Source: Microbacterium sp. SORGH_AS_0888
GTDB taxonomy: Bacteria; Actinomycetota; Actinomycetes; Actinomycetales; Microbacteriaceae
Direction of reading: 5' to 3'
NCBI RefSeq assembly: GCF_030818905.1
Contig: NZ_JAUTAZ010000001.1
Span: 1,674,001-1,738,000 of the forward strand
DNA: 64,000 nt
Part shown: positions 26,853-39,517 of the stretch, in pieces
How positions within the stretch are numbered: the stretch's first letter is position 1
How the letters are laid out: every line of letters starts with the position of its first letter
Program-made: the position numbers and the translations under genes
The notes under the pieces: model-generated
Database searches by the model: none
The model's input: the letters and a program-made list of their open reading frames with translations, nothing else
What the model was told of the DNA's origin: nothing

Positions 26853-28817
26853 TCAGCGACTGCCGCGGCGGCGGGCGAATGCGAGGCGCAGGCTCCGCAG
26901 CACGAGGAGCAGACCCGCGAGCCCCACGACCGACCCGAGGAACGGGAACACCGGGACCTCCGGCGTGAGCTGGGGTCCCGCCCCCGACACCCCGAGGATG
27001 ACGGCGACGATGACGAGCGAGATGCCCACCAGGGTGCTGGTGACCCGCCCGACCAGGGTCTCGACCCAGGAGCGTTCGTCGCGATCGTCGAAGGTGCGCA
27101 GCCGCACCTGGAACGTGCCGTCCTCGAGCTGGCGCGTGAGAGCCCCGATCCGGCGGGGCAGCAGGCGCAGCTGCTCGGAGAGCAGCGCCGTCTGCGTCTG
27201 CGCGGACAGCGCGATCGACTGCGCGGAGACGATCTGCCGCGCGAAGTGCGGCGCACGGTGCAGGGCCCGGCCGACCATGTCGTAGTCGGGGGCGAGGCGG
27301 CGCAGCGACCCTTCGAGCGAGGCGAGGGTGCGGAACACGAGCAGCAACGCCGGCGGCAGCGCGAGCCGGTGCCGGCGCATGACGTCCACGAGCGCGCGGA
27401 ACACGTTCTCGTCGACGCGCGCGTTGTGCACGCGCGTGAGGATGACGCCGATGTCGTGCTGCAGGGCTGCCTGATCGAACGTTCCCGTGTCGGGCGGGTT
27501 GACGAGCATGAGGACGACATCCGTCGCGGCGACGTCGTCCTCGTTGGCCATCGCGATGAGCAGCGGCAGGAGGAGCCGGCGCATGCTCTTCTCGAGGATG
27601 CCGACGGCCCCGAAGTCGATGAGGGTCACACGGCCGTCGGCGCCGAGCACGACGTTGCCCGGGTGCAGGTCGGCATGGAAGACGCCGCGTACCGCGATCT
27701 GCTCGAACACGGCGTCGAGCACCTGATCGGCGGTGCGGCGGGCGCCGGCCGCGTCGAGTCCCGTGGCGTCCACACGGCTGAACGGGACGCCCTTCGCGCG
27801 CTCCTGCACGAGCATCTGCGCCGTCGTGAACGTGTCGTAGACCTTCGGCACCCGCAGCGGCGACCCCGACACGGCGCCGCGGAGCATCTCGGTGTTCGAC
27901 GCCTCGATCCGGTAGTCCAGCTCCTCGCGGAGCGTGCGGGCGAACTCGACGGCGAGTGCCACGACCCCGTAGGCGCGTCCCCACTGCGTGTGCCGCTCGG
28001 CGTCCGCTGCAAGACGTTCGACGATGTCGAGGTCGGTCGCCACCTGCGCCCGCGCCTTCGGCCGCTGGATCTTGATGACGACGTCCTCACCCGTGACGAG
28101 GGTCGCCGCGTGGACCTGCGCGACGGATGCGGCGGCCATCGGGGTCTCGTCGACGAACGAGAAGGCGGCTTCCAGCGGCGTGCCCAGCTGCGTCTCGATC
28201 GCCGCCTTCGCCTCGGCCCACGGGATCGGGGTGCTCTCCATCTGCAACGTCGAGAGGGCCGCGGTGAGATCGGGCGGCAGGACGTCGTCGCGCGCCGAGA
28301 GCACCTGGCCGATCTTGATGAACGTGACGCCGGCCTCGTTCATGGCACCGACGAGCGCGGTCGGGAAGTCGTCGCTGCGCTTCTCGCGCCGGCGTCGATA
28401 CATCCCGAGGCCGTGCTTCGAGGCGATCGCGATGATCTGGGCGTAGCGGCGGGCGCGGTCACGGCGCCGATAGGCGTCGCGGACCCAGGTGACCGGGTTC
28501 GTCAGCGGACGCGTCGGCCAGAGGAACTCGAGCGTGATGAGGGCGATCACGACGATCGCGAACATCCACCCGAGCGTGAGCGCGAGGAAGACGACGGCGA
28601 GCGCGTTGCCGACGACGAGCTCCTCGCCGCGCATCACACCGGACTGCTCGAGCGCCCAGTAGGCCACGGGGCTGATCAGCACGAAGACGACGGCGGCGAC
28701 GAGGATCGAGCGGATCCACCCGACGGGGGTCTCGAGCAGTCGCCTGCTGGTCCAGCCCGCGACGATCGAGAAGACGGCGATGACGATCGCCGCCGAGATC
28801 CACAGCCAGATGTCCAA
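26853..28817 (-). CDS. ABC1/UbiB atypical kinase family protein
   Basis: A 654-residue member of the UbiB/AarF/COQ8 family of atypical kinase-like ATPases, usually tied to quinone metabolism or lipid homeostasis. The N-terminal 110 residues form about three membrane helices. The diagnostic KxGQ motif is in FIKIGQVLSARDD, followed by AAASVAQVHAATL (Ala-rich nucleotide loop), FHADLHPGNVVL and TLIDFGAVG. A C-terminal helix pair ends the protein. The start appears to be TTG 28817, preceded by AGGAGG. It is not obviously co-transcribed with its neighbours. Confidence 0.93.
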   Translation of the reverse strand: MDIWLWISAAIVIAVFSIVAGWTSRRLLETPVGWIRSILVAAVVFVLISPVAYWALEQSGVMRGEELVVGNALAVVFLALTLGWMFAIVVIALITLEFLWPTRPLTNPVTWVRDAYRRRDRARRYAQIIAIASKHGLGMYRRRREKRSDDFPTALVGAMNEAGVTFIKIGQVLSARDDVLPPDLTAALSTLQMESTPIPWAEAKAAIETQLGTPLEAAFSFVDETPMAAASVAQVHAATLVTGEDVVIKIQRPKARAQVATDLDIVERLAADAERHTQWGRAYGVVALAVEFARTLREELDYRIEASNTEMLRGAVSGSPLRVPKVYDTFTTAQMLVQERAKGVPFSRVDATGLDAAGARRTADQVLDAVFEQIAVRGVFHADLHPGNVVLGADGRVTLIDFGAVGILEKSMRRLLLPLLIAMANEDDVAATDVVLMLVNPPDTGTFDQAALQHDIGVILTRVHNARVDENVFRALVDVMRRHRLALPPALLLVFRTLASLEGSLRRLAPDYDMVGRALHRAPHFARQIVSAQSIALSAQTQTALLSEQLRLLPRRIGALTRQLEDGTFQVRLRTFDDRDERSWVETLVGRVTSTLVGISLVIVAVILGVSGAGPQLTPEVPVFPFLGSVVGLAGLLLVLRSLRLAFARRRGSR

Positions 28818-28870
28818 CGCCCGCGCCTCCTGTCCGATCAGACTACGGGGCGCGGGCGGAGGGGAAGGGG

Positions 28871-29635
28871 TCAGACCGCGGTGTATCCGCCGTCGACCGT
28901 GAACTGGGCGCCGTTGACGAACGAGGCCTTGTCGCTCAGGAGGAAGAGCACGAGGTTCGCGACCTCCTCGGCCGTGCCGAGGCGACCGGCGGGGTGCTTC
29001 GCCGCGAGCGCGTCGTAGGCCTCCTTCGGAAGCGCAGCCAGCAGGGGCGTCTCGATGTAGCCGGGGTGGACCGAGTTGATGCGCACGCCCTGCGCGGCGT
29101 AGCCCGCGCCCGCGGCCTTGGTCATGCCGGCCACGCCGTGCTTAGCGGTCGTGTACGGCACGGCCGTCGGCTCGGCGACGAGCCCGAGGACGGAGGAGGT
29201 GTTGACGATCGCGCCGCCGCCGGCGGCGACGATCGCCGGGATCTCGTATCGCATGCCGTAGTAGACCGAGTCGAGGTTGATCCCCATCAGGGCACGGTAG
29301 GCGGCGAAGTCATCGCCGTCGTCGTAGTCGGCCAGGAGACCCTGGGGACCGCCGATGCCGGCGTTGTTGAACGCGAGGTGCAGCGCGCCGAACGCCTCGA
29401 CGGCGGCGTCCACCGCCGCCTTGAGCTGGTCGGGCTTGGACACGTCGGCCGCGACCGCCCGAGCGGAGCCGCCCGCTGCGGTGATCTCGTCGACGACGGT
29501 CTGCGCGGTGTCCTCGCGCAGATCCAGGACGACGACGTCGGCTCCCTCTACGGCGAGCTGGAGCGCGACGGCCTTGCCGATCCCCGATGCTCCCCCGGTG
29601 ACGAGTGCGGTCTTGCCATTGAACTGTCCGGACAT
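28871..29635 (-). CDS. SDR family oxidoreductase
   Basis: A 254-residue classical short-chain dehydrogenase. The cofactor motif is TGGASGIGKAV with NAD-preferring VVVLDLRED, the catalytic triad is in NTSSVLG and PYTTAKHGV (Tyr-x3-Lys), and NNAGIGG is the structural motif. The C-terminal FVNGAQFTVDGGYTAV is standard. The substrate is not known. AAGGGAG precedes the ATG. A TATATA box upstream at 29710 may be its promoter. Confidence 0.92.
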   Translation of the reverse strand: MSGQFNGKTALVTGGASGIGKAVALQLAVEGADVVVLDLREDTAQTVVDEITAAGGSARAVAADVSKPDQLKAAVDAAVEAFGALHLAFNNAGIGGPQGLLADYDDGDDFAAYRALMGINLDSVYYGMRYEIPAIVAAGGGAIVNTSSVLGLVAEPTAVPYTTAKHGVAGMTKAAGAGYAAQGVRINSVHPGYIETPLLAALPKEAYDALAAKHPAGRLGTAEEVANLVLFLLSDKASFVNGAQFTVDGGYTAV

Positions 29636-29704
29636 GGTGATGAACTCCCTTCGCGGGATCCGTGCGTCTCGCGGACCTGCCGCATCTCAGGTCAACGACG
29701 CAAC

Positions 29705-29716
29705 CGCGTATATATT
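29705..29716 (-). promoter_or_regulatory. Possible promoter for the SDR gene
   Basis: An AT-rich TATATA stretch in otherwise GC-rich DNA, about 70 bases upstream of the ATG. A TGACTC-like -35 lies about 17 bases further upstream. The transcript would carry a leader of about 65 bases containing AAGGGAG. Confidence 0.35.
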
Positions 29717-29734
29717 CCCATGCATGCAACCGAG

Positions 29735-31814
29735 TCAGTCGGCTGCGCCATCCGTCGGGACCGGCCGCGGGCTCTCCTCGCCGGCGACGAGGGTCGGTTC
29801 CCCGGCGTCCGCGTCGAGATCGGTCGCGGCCTGGGCGAACTGCGAGTTGTACAGCCGGAAGTAGGCGCCCTCCGCGGCGATCAGCGCGGCGTGGGTCCCC
29901 TGTTCCACGATCCCGCCGTTCTCCATGACGAGGATGAGGTCGGCGTCGCGGATCGTGGAGAGCCGGTGTGCGATCACGAACGAGGTGCGCCCCTCGCGCA
30001 GGGCCGACATCGCCTGCTGCACCAGCAGCTCGGTGCGGGTGTCGACCGAGCTCGTGGCCTCGTCGAGGATGAGCACGGAGGGCTGCGCGACGAAGGCGCG
30101 GGCGATCGTGATGAGCTGCTTCTCGCCGGCCGAGATGTTCGACGCGTCCTCGTCGAGGCGCGTGTCGTAGCCGTCGGGCAGGGAGTGCACGAACCGGTCG
30201 ACGTAGGTCGCACGAGCGGCGGCGGCGATCTCGTCGTCGGTCGCGTCGGCGCGTCCGTACCGGATGTTCTCGCGGATGGTGCCGGCGAACAGCCACGGGT
30301 CCTGCAGCACCATCCCGGTCTTGGCGCGGATGTCGCGCCGCGTGAGGGTGGCGATGTCCTGACCGTTGAGGAGGATACGGCCGGCGTCGAGCTCGTAGAA
30401 GCGCATGATGAGGTTCACCAGCGTCGTCTTGCCCGCACCCGTGGGACCCACGATCGCGACGGTCTGGCCCGGCTCGACCCGGAACGACAGGTCGTGGATC
30501 AGGGGCCGGTCGGGCGAGTACGAGAACGCGACGTCGCAGAACTCGATCGTGCCGTCGCCGTCCGCCGGGGCGGGAGCGTCGTCGGCGTCGGGCTCCTGCT
30601 CGGGCTCGTCGAGGAACTCGAACACCCGCTCCGCTGACGCCGTGCCCGACTGGACGACAGCCGCCATGCCGCCGAGCTCCGACAGCGGCTGGGTGAACTG
30701 CTGGGAGTACTGGATGAACGCCTGGACGTCGCCGAGGCGCAGCTGTCCGCCGGCGACCATGAGCGCACCGAACACCGCGATTCCCACATAGGTCAGGTTC
30801 CCGATGAACATCATGGCCGGCATCATGATGTTGGACAGGAACTGCGCCCTGAACGACGCTTCGAACAGCTCCTGGTTCTCCGCACGGAACGCGTCCCGCG
30901 ACGCCTGCTCTCGCCCGAAGACACGCACCAGGGCGTGACCCGAGAACGACTCCTCGACCCGCGCGTTGAGCCGCCCCACCTTGCGCCATTGGATGCCGAA
31001 CGCCTTCTGCGAGCGCGGCCCGATGACCCCGAACAGCACCCCCATGAGCGGGAAGCTCACGAGCACGACGATCGTGAGCTGCCAGGAGATCGAGAGCATC
31101 ATGATCAGCACGCCGACGACGGTCAGCACGCTCGTGAGCGCCTGCGACAGGGACTGCTGCATCATCTGGGTGATGTTGTCGATGTCGTTCGTGACCCGGG
31201 AGATGACCTCCCCCCGCTGCACGCGGTCGAAGTAGCGCAGCGGCAGCCGGTTGATCTTCGCCTCGACCTGCTCACGCAGCCGCCACATCGTGCGGACCAT
31301 CACGACGTTGACGACATAGCCCTGCAGCCACAGCAGCAACGCGGAGGCGAAGTAGAGCACGAGCACGCCCAGCAGCACCCGGCTCAGCGCCATGAAGTCG
31401 ACTCCGGCGCCCGGGGTGAACCGCTCCATCGCCTCGACGATGTTCGCGAGATCGTGCTGACCCTGGTCGTTCAGGCTCTGCACGACCTGTTCCTTGGTGG
31501 CCCCCGCCGGCGCCATGGGTCGACACCACGCCCTCGAAGAGGATGTTGGTGGCCTCGCCCAGGATCTTCGGGGCGAGCACCGAGAGGACGACACCGGCCG
31601 CGCCGAGGACCGACACGAGCAGGAAGGCGAGCGCGTTCGGACGCAGGAGGCCGATCAGCCGCCGGAAGGCCGGCCAGAAGTGCGCGGCCTTGCCCGGCGC
31701 CACGGCGCCGCTCCAGTCGTCGGCGGCCAGGCGCGCCTGTTCGCCCAGCTCGATCTCGAGCCTCTCCTCCGCGCTGAGCTCGACGGGCTCACGGCGGGAT
31801 CTCGCGGCGCTCAT
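29735..31814 (-). pseudogene. ABC exporter half-transporter, frameshifted (second subunit)
   Basis: A 692-residue ABC half-exporter if one base is ignored. The N-terminal part starts at ATG 31814 (AARSRREPVELSAEERLEIE, then a first helix) and ends in frame at ...LFEGVVST. The rest resumes one frame over at APAGATKEQVVQSL. The coding span is one base longer than a multiple of three, and the shift maps to the ACCCATGG region near 31515-31520. The downstream part has the membrane domain, Walker A VGPTGAGKTTLV, an unusual signature ISAGEKQLITIARA and Walker B VLILDEATSSVD. It overlaps the first subunit gene (ATGA). It may be a true lesion or a sequence error. Confidence 0.85.
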
Positions 31815-33562
31815 CGGGCGGCCTCCGCACCGAGCTGCGACTCGACGATCTCGCGGTAGGTCGCACTGGACGCCAGGAGCTCGTCGTGGGTGCCGAGCCC
31901 CACGACACCGCCGTCGTCGAGCACCACGATGCAGTCGGCGTCGGTGATGGTCGAGACGCGCTGGGCGACGACGATCTTGGTCACGTCCGGCAGCTCGCGC
32001 CAGAGCGCCTGGCGCAGCCGCGCATCCGTGGCCAGGTCGAGCGCGGAGAAGGAGTCGTCGAACACCAGCACGCGGGGGTCGTGCACGATCGCGCGGGCGA
32101 TCGCGAGCCGCTGCCGCTGCCCGCCGGACACGTTCGTGCCGCCCTGGGCGACGGGGGCGTCGAGTCCACCGGGCATCTGCGCGACGAAGTCGCTCGCCTG
32201 GGCGATCTCGAGCGCCCGCCACAGCTCGGCATCCGTCGCCTCTTCGCGACCGAAGCGCAGGTTCGAGGCGATCGTGCCACTGAACAGGAAGGGGCGCTGC
32301 GGCACCAGGCCGATGGTCCGCCAGAGCGCGTCGAGATCGGCGCGGCGCACGTCGACGCCGCCGACGAGCACGGCGCCTCCGGTCACGTCGAACAGCCGGG
32401 GGATGAGGGAGACCAGCGTCGTCTTGCCCGCACCCGTCGACCCCACGACCGCGACGGTCTGGCCGCGCTCGGCCCGGAAGGCGACACCCGAGAGGATCGG
32501 GTGCTCCGCACCGGGGTAGGTGAACGAGACATCGCGGAACTCGACCGTTCCCGGCTCCGGGAACTCGGCCGCTCCGTCGATCGGGCGCTCGAGCGATGAA
32601 CGCGTGTCGAGCACCTCGCCGATCCGCTCCGCGGACACGGCCGCGCGCGGGATCATGAGGGTCATGAAGCTGGCCATCATGACACCCGTGAGGATGATCA
32701 TGACGTACTGCATGAAGGCGAACAGGGTGCCGATCTGCACCTCTCCGGCGTCGACCTTGATGCCGCCGAACCAGATGACGCCCACGACCGTGACGTTGAG
32801 GATCAGCATGACGGCCGGGAACAGGAGCACGAACAGCGAGCCGACCTTGCGGCCGACGACCATGATGTCGGTGTTCGCGACCCGGAAGCGCTGTTCCTCG
32901 ATCGGCTCGCGGACGAACGCGCGGATCACGCGGATGCCGGTGAGCTGCTCGCGCATGATGCGGTTGACCCCGTCGAGCTTGCCCTGATAGCTGCGGAACA
33001 GGGGCACCATGCGCGAGATGACCAGGCCCGCCACGACGAGCAGAGCGGGCACCGCGATCGCGATGATCCAGGCGAGGCTCACGCTCTGGCGGATCGCGAG
33101 GATGACGCTGCCGATGGCCAGCAGCGGCGCCGACACCAGGAAGGTCGCCGCCATCATCGCGAGCATCTGCACCTGCTGCACGTCGTTCGTGTTGCGGGTG
33201 ATGAGCGATCCGGCGCCGAGATCCGTGACCTCGCGCTCGGAGAACCCCGAGACGCGCTCGAAGATGTCGTCGCGCAGGGTGCGCCCGAGCATCATCGCCG
33301 CACGGGCGGCGAACCACGTCGCCACGACGGAGCACACGATCTGCCCGAGCGACACGGTGAGCATGAACAGCCCCGTGCGCCAGATGTAGGCCGTGTCGCC
33401 GCGCGAGACGCCGTTGTCGATGATGTCGGCGTTGAGGCTCGGCAGGAACAGGGACGCCAGCGCCGAGAGGAACTGGAACACCAGGACACCCGCCAGCGAC
33501 CACCGCGAGGGGCGGAGGTAGCGGATGAGGAGCGTGGTCAGCACACGAACACTCTGCCGCAC
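31811..33562 (-). CDS. ABC exporter half-transporter, ATP-binding/permease (first subunit)
   Basis: A 583-residue type IV ABC half-exporter: six membrane helices (1-310), then the ATPase with Walker A VGSTGAGKTTLVS, signature NVSGGQRQRLAIARA and Walker B RVLVFDDSFSALD. The catalytic Glu after Walker B is Asp here, marking a degenerate site. The partner gene has the normal Glu, a pattern typical of heterodimeric multidrug-type exporters. The start is uncertain: GTG 33562 lies close to GGAGGGG, while GTG 33544 would give the N terminus usual in the family. The stop overlaps the partner's start. Confidence 0.94.
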   Translation of the reverse strand: MRQSVRVLTTLLIRYLRPSRWSLAGVLVFQFLSALASLFLPSLNADIIDNGVSRGDTAYIWRTGLFMLTVSLGQIVCSVVATWFAARAAMMLGRTLRDDIFERVSGFSEREVTDLGAGSLITRNTNDVQQVQMLAMMAATFLVSAPLLAIGSVILAIRQSVSLAWIIAIAVPALLVVAGLVISRMVPLFRSYQGKLDGVNRIMREQLTGIRVIRAFVREPIEEQRFRVANTDIMVVGRKVGSLFVLLFPAVMLILNVTVVGVIWFGGIKVDAGEVQIGTLFAFMQYVMIILTGVMMASFMTLMIPRAAVSAERIGEVLDTRSSLERPIDGAAEFPEPGTVEFRDVSFTYPGAEHPILSGVAFRAERGQTVAVVGSTGAGKTTLVSLIPRLFDVTGGAVLVGGVDVRRADLDALWRTIGLVPQRPFLFSGTIASNLRFGREEATDAELWRALEIAQASDFVAQMPGGLDAPVAQGGTNVSGGQRQRLAIARAIVHDPRVLVFDDSFSALDLATDARLRQALWRELPDVTKIVVAQRVSTITDADCIVVLDDGGVVGLGTHDELLASSATYREIVESQLGAEAAR

Positions 33563-33581
33563 CCCTCCGACATCCGCGATG

Positions 33582-34832
33582 TCAGGGGGCGGGCACCGCC
33601 TCGGCAGCCTGCTCGTCGGCCTCGGTCGCCACGAGCTGGCCGCACGCCCCGTCGATCTCCTTGCCGCGGGTGTCGCGCAGCGTCGTCGGGATGCCTGCGG
33701 CGTTCAGCCGACGCACGAACTCGTTCTGCACCGACCTGTCCGAGGACGTCCAGATCGATCCCGGGGTCGGGTTGAGGGGGATGGGGTTCACGTGCACCCA
33801 CCCGCGTCCTCGCGCGTTGAGCTTCTCGGCCAGCAGGTCCGCGCGCCAGGCATGGTCGTTCATGTCCTTGATCAGCGCGTACTCGATCGAGACGCGGCGG
33901 CCGGTCTTCTCGAAGTAGGCGCGCACGGCGTCGAGCGCCTCGTCGACCTTCCAGCGCGAGTTGACCGGGATCAGCTCGTCGCGCAGCTCGTCGTCCGGAG
34001 CGTGGAGCGAGAGCGCGAAGGTCACCGGGATGTCCTCGTCGGCGAGCTTGCGGATGGCCGGGACCAGGCCCACCGTCGAGACCGTCACCCCGCGCGCGCT
34101 CATCCCGAGCCCGTGCTTCTTGTCGGTCATCACGCGCACGGCGTGCAGGACGCGCGCATAGTTGGCCAGCGGCTCCCCCATGCCCATGAACACGATGTTG
34201 GTGACCCGCTCGTCGGCGTGCTCGGCGGCGCCGAGCCCGCCTTCCCGGATGAGCCGGTTCGCGCGCACGACCTGCTCGACGATCTCCGCCGCCGACATGT
34301 TGCGCGTGAGCCCCGCCTGCCCCGTGGCGCAGAACGGGCAGTTCATGCCGCATCCCGCCTGCGACGAGACGCACAGCGTGATGCGTCCCGGGTAGCGCAT
34401 GAGGACCGACTCGACGAGCGCGCCGTCGTGCAGCTTCCAGAGGAACTTGATCGTGTCGCCGCGATCGGTCTGCAGCCGGCGCACCTCCGTCAGCAGCGGC
34501 GGGAGGAGTCCCGCCACCAGCTCCTCGCGGCCGGATGCCGGCAGGTCGGTCATGAGCGCCGGGTCGGAGGTGTAGTGCGTGAAGTAGTGCTTCTCCAGCT
34601 GCGCGGCCCGGAAGCGGGGGAACCCCAGCTCGACCAGCCGCTCCGCGCGCTGCTCGGAGGTGAGATCGGCCAGATGCACCGGCGGCTTGCCGCGCTTCGG
34701 GCTCGCGAACTGCAGGAGCGGCCGGCCCTCGGCATCCTTCTTCTGCGTCCACCCCTCCGCCTGGGGGCGCACCTGCGGCGCGCTCGCGGGTCGCGTGGAG
34801 ATCACGCGGGGGCGTGGCGGCTGCTCGGTCAT
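33582..34832 (-). CDS. rlmN: 23S rRNA (adenine2503-C2) / tRNA (adenine37-C2) methyltransferase
   Basis: A radical-SAM enzyme that methylates C2 of A2503 in 23S rRNA and A37 in some tRNAs, supporting translational fidelity. The 4Fe-4S motif CGMNCPFC is near residue 160, the GMGEPL SAM motif follows, and the second conserved Cys lies in IDGACGQL near the C terminus. The total is 416 residues with an extra N-terminal basic tail. An upstream codon at 34904 is in frame, but ATG 34832 has GGAGG and a TACGCT box six bases upstream. It is the only gene here with an obvious RNA-modification role. Confidence 0.96.
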   Translation of the reverse strand: MTEQPPRPRVISTRPASAPQVRPQAEGWTQKKDAEGRPLLQFASPKRGKPPVHLADLTSEQRAERLVELGFPRFRAAQLEKHYFTHYTSDPALMTDLPASGREELVAGLLPPLLTEVRRLQTDRGDTIKFLWKLHDGALVESVLMRYPGRITLCVSSQAGCGMNCPFCATGQAGLTRNMSAAEIVEQVVRANRLIREGGLGAAEHADERVTNIVFMGMGEPLANYARVLHAVRVMTDKKHGLGMSARGVTVSTVGLVPAIRKLADEDIPVTFALSLHAPDDELRDELIPVNSRWKVDEALDAVRAYFEKTGRRVSIEYALIKDMNDHAWRADLLAEKLNARGRGWVHVNPIPLNPTPGSIWTSSDRSVQNEFVRRLNAAGIPTTLRDTRGKEIDGACGQLVATEADEQAAEAVPAP

Positions 34833-34838
34833 GCCTCC

Positions 34839-34844
34839 AGCGTA
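34839..34844 (-). promoter_or_regulatory. Possible -10 box upstream of rlmN
   Basis: TACGCT on the minus strand, six bases from the ATG. The six bases also contain GGAGG, so a leadered transcript is equally possible. Confidence 0.3.
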
Positions 34845-34912
34845 CGGGCCGCTCGCCGCGACGGCGCGGTCCTGCGCGCTTTCACGCGCCCCCGGAGGGG
34901 TCACCGCATGTT

Positions 34913-34918
34913 TAAGAT
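34913..34918 (+). promoter_or_regulatory. -10 box of a leaderless promoter for licT
   Basis: TAAGAT followed by six bases and ATG 34925. No Shine-Dalgarno is present. Confidence 0.45.
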
Positions 34919-34924
34919 CGGTGT

Positions 34925-35851
34925 ATGGGGGACCTCCGAGGGCGCAGGGGACGCAACGGGCCGTCGGCCGTGCACAAGGTGCTGAACAACAACGTCGTCG
35001 TCTCCCTCGACGAGCAGGGTCGCGAGCGCGTGCTCATGGGGCGCGGGCTGGGCTTCCAGCTCAAGCCCGACGACCCGATCGACCCCGAGAAGGTCGAGAA
35101 GACCTTCGTGCTGCAGACCGGCGCGGAGGGCGACCGCGAGCGCCGGCTGCTGGCCGGCGCTCCCTACGCCGTCATCGAGGCCGTCACGGATGCCGTCGAC
35201 CAGGCCGAACGCGAGCTCGGCCACGATCTGGGCCGCCGCATCGTCATCACGGTCCTCGACCACATCAGCTTCGTGCTCGAACGGCTCGACGAGGGGATCC
35301 GCATCCCCTCCGCCCAGATGCCGGAGCTACGGGTCCTCCACCCGCAGGAGTTCCGCGCCGCCGAGAACATGGCCGCCCACATCGGCGCGGCGCTCGAGCG
35401 CGAGCTCCCCGCGGAGGAGGCCGTGTTCCTGACGATGCACCTGCTGAACGCGACGCGCGACGAGCCCAACGGCACGGCCGCACTGCTGTTCCGGCGCGTG
35501 CAGCACGTCGCGAGCGTCGTGGAGACGGGGCTCGGCGTCACCCTCGACGTCGAGAGCCCCGACTACGCGCGCTTCGTCCTGCACGTGCAGTTCCTGCTGC
35601 AGCGGCTGGTCTCGAAGACCATGCTGCGATCGAGCGACACCTCCTTCTTCGAGTTCGCCAAGCGCAGCTACCCCCGCTCGTACGAGATCGCACTCCAGGT
35701 CAAGGACTACGTGCACGCGGCCACCGGATCCGACCTGACCGACGAGGAGCTGCTCTACGTCATCGTGCACGTCGAACGCCTCGCGACGCAGGTCGGCGTG
35801 AGCGCCGGCGACACGGACGGTGGCGGGAGCGCCGGGGAGGTGCTACGGTAA
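34925..35851 (+). CDS. licT: BglG/LicT family transcriptional antiterminator
   Basis: A 308-residue RNA-binding antiterminator controlled by the PTS. The N-terminal co-antiterminator domain (about residues 16-75, [16 protein letters not shown]) binds the antiterminator RNA. Two PTS regulation domains follow with phosphorylatable histidines: VLDHISFV and TMHLLNA in the first, LHVQFLL and VIVHVERL in the second. It is expected to bind the RAT hairpin at 35885 and allow read-through into bglF when beta-glucoside is present. The start appears leaderless. It is the first gene of the beta-glucoside operon. Confidence 0.95.
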   Translation: MGDLRGRRGRNGPSAVHKVLNNNVVVSLDEQGRERVLMGRGLGFQLKPDDPIDPEKVEKTFVLQTGAEGDRERRLLAGAPYAVIEAVTDAVDQAERELGHDLGRRIVITVLDHISFVLERLDEGIRIPSAQMPELRVLHPQEFRAAENMAAHIGAALERELPAEEAVFLTMHLLNATRDEPNGTAALLFRRVQHVASVVETGLGVTLDVESPDYARFVLHVQFLLQRLVSKTMLRSSDTSFFEFAKRSYPRSYEIALQVKDYVHAATGSDLTDEELLYVIVHVERLATQVGVSAGDTDGGGSAGEVLR

Positions 35852-35855
35852 CTCG

Positions 35856-35876
35856 CGCAGGGCCCGGCGCCCTGCG
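35856..35876 (+). terminator. Hairpin just after licT
   Basis: CGCAGGG (35856-35862) pairs with CCCTGCG (35870-35876). It lies five bases after the licT stop and has no U-run. It could be a minor terminator or part of the leader fold. Confidence 0.4.
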
Positions 35877-35884
35877 GACGCGAC

Positions 35885-35913
35885 GGATTGTTACTGCGGC
35901 AGCAGGCAAAACC
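35885..35913 (+). promoter_or_regulatory. Ribonucleic antiterminator (RAT) for LicT
   Basis: The 29-base site runs GGATTGTTACTGC, a short loop, then GCAGGCAAAACC. It matches the consensus for BglG/LicT-type antiterminators and forms a small hairpin. Its 3' end (AACC) overlaps the left arm of the terminator at 35910, so the two structures are mutually exclusive. Confidence 0.93.
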
Positions 35914-35959
35914 TGAACTCACATCGCCTCACGGGCGATGAACGAGTTCAGGTTTTTTT
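35910..35959 (+). terminator. Rho-independent terminator controlled by the RAT
   Basis: AACCTGAACTC (35910-35920) pairs with GAGTTCAGGTT (35944-35954), followed by a T7 run. An inner stem ATCGCC/GGCGAT extends the loop. It stops transcription before bglF unless LicT stabilises the RAT. Confidence 0.93.
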
Positions 35960-36036
35960 GTTGCCCGGAAACAAGCCGGACCCGCGCGTCCCTTCATCGA
36001 ATGCCGCACCGGAGCGGCGGAAAGAGGGAGTCCGAG

Positions 36037-39376
<3,340 letters not shown>

Positions 39377-39390
39377 CCCCGGCAGGCGTT

Positions 39391-39458
39391 CATAACTCAG
39401 GCGATTCGCGCCGCTGGGGCCCGAAACCGGCCTCCGGGCGCGATTCTGCCTGAGTTAT
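39391..39458. repeat. 68-base CATAACTCAGGC palindrome, copy 2 (bglA-HAD gap)
   Basis: Arms CATAACTCAGGC(GATTCGCG) and (CGCGATTC)TGCCTGAGTTATG enclose a GC-rich loop. It matches the prpB-prpD copy at 11038 in arm sequence, size and the preceding GCGTT. It lies 15 bases after the bglA stop. Confidence 0.87.
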
Positions 39459-39517
39459 GGACGTTCCCGGCCGGTGAGTCGGCCACGCGCACGCCGCACC
39501 GGCGAGAATGGAACATC

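Noticed and set aside
31500..31520. ATG in MAPAGATK (near 31514) as a true restart of the ABC exporter's second subunit
   Set aside because: No ribosome-binding site is present and the first membrane helix would be lost; a frameshift is more likely.
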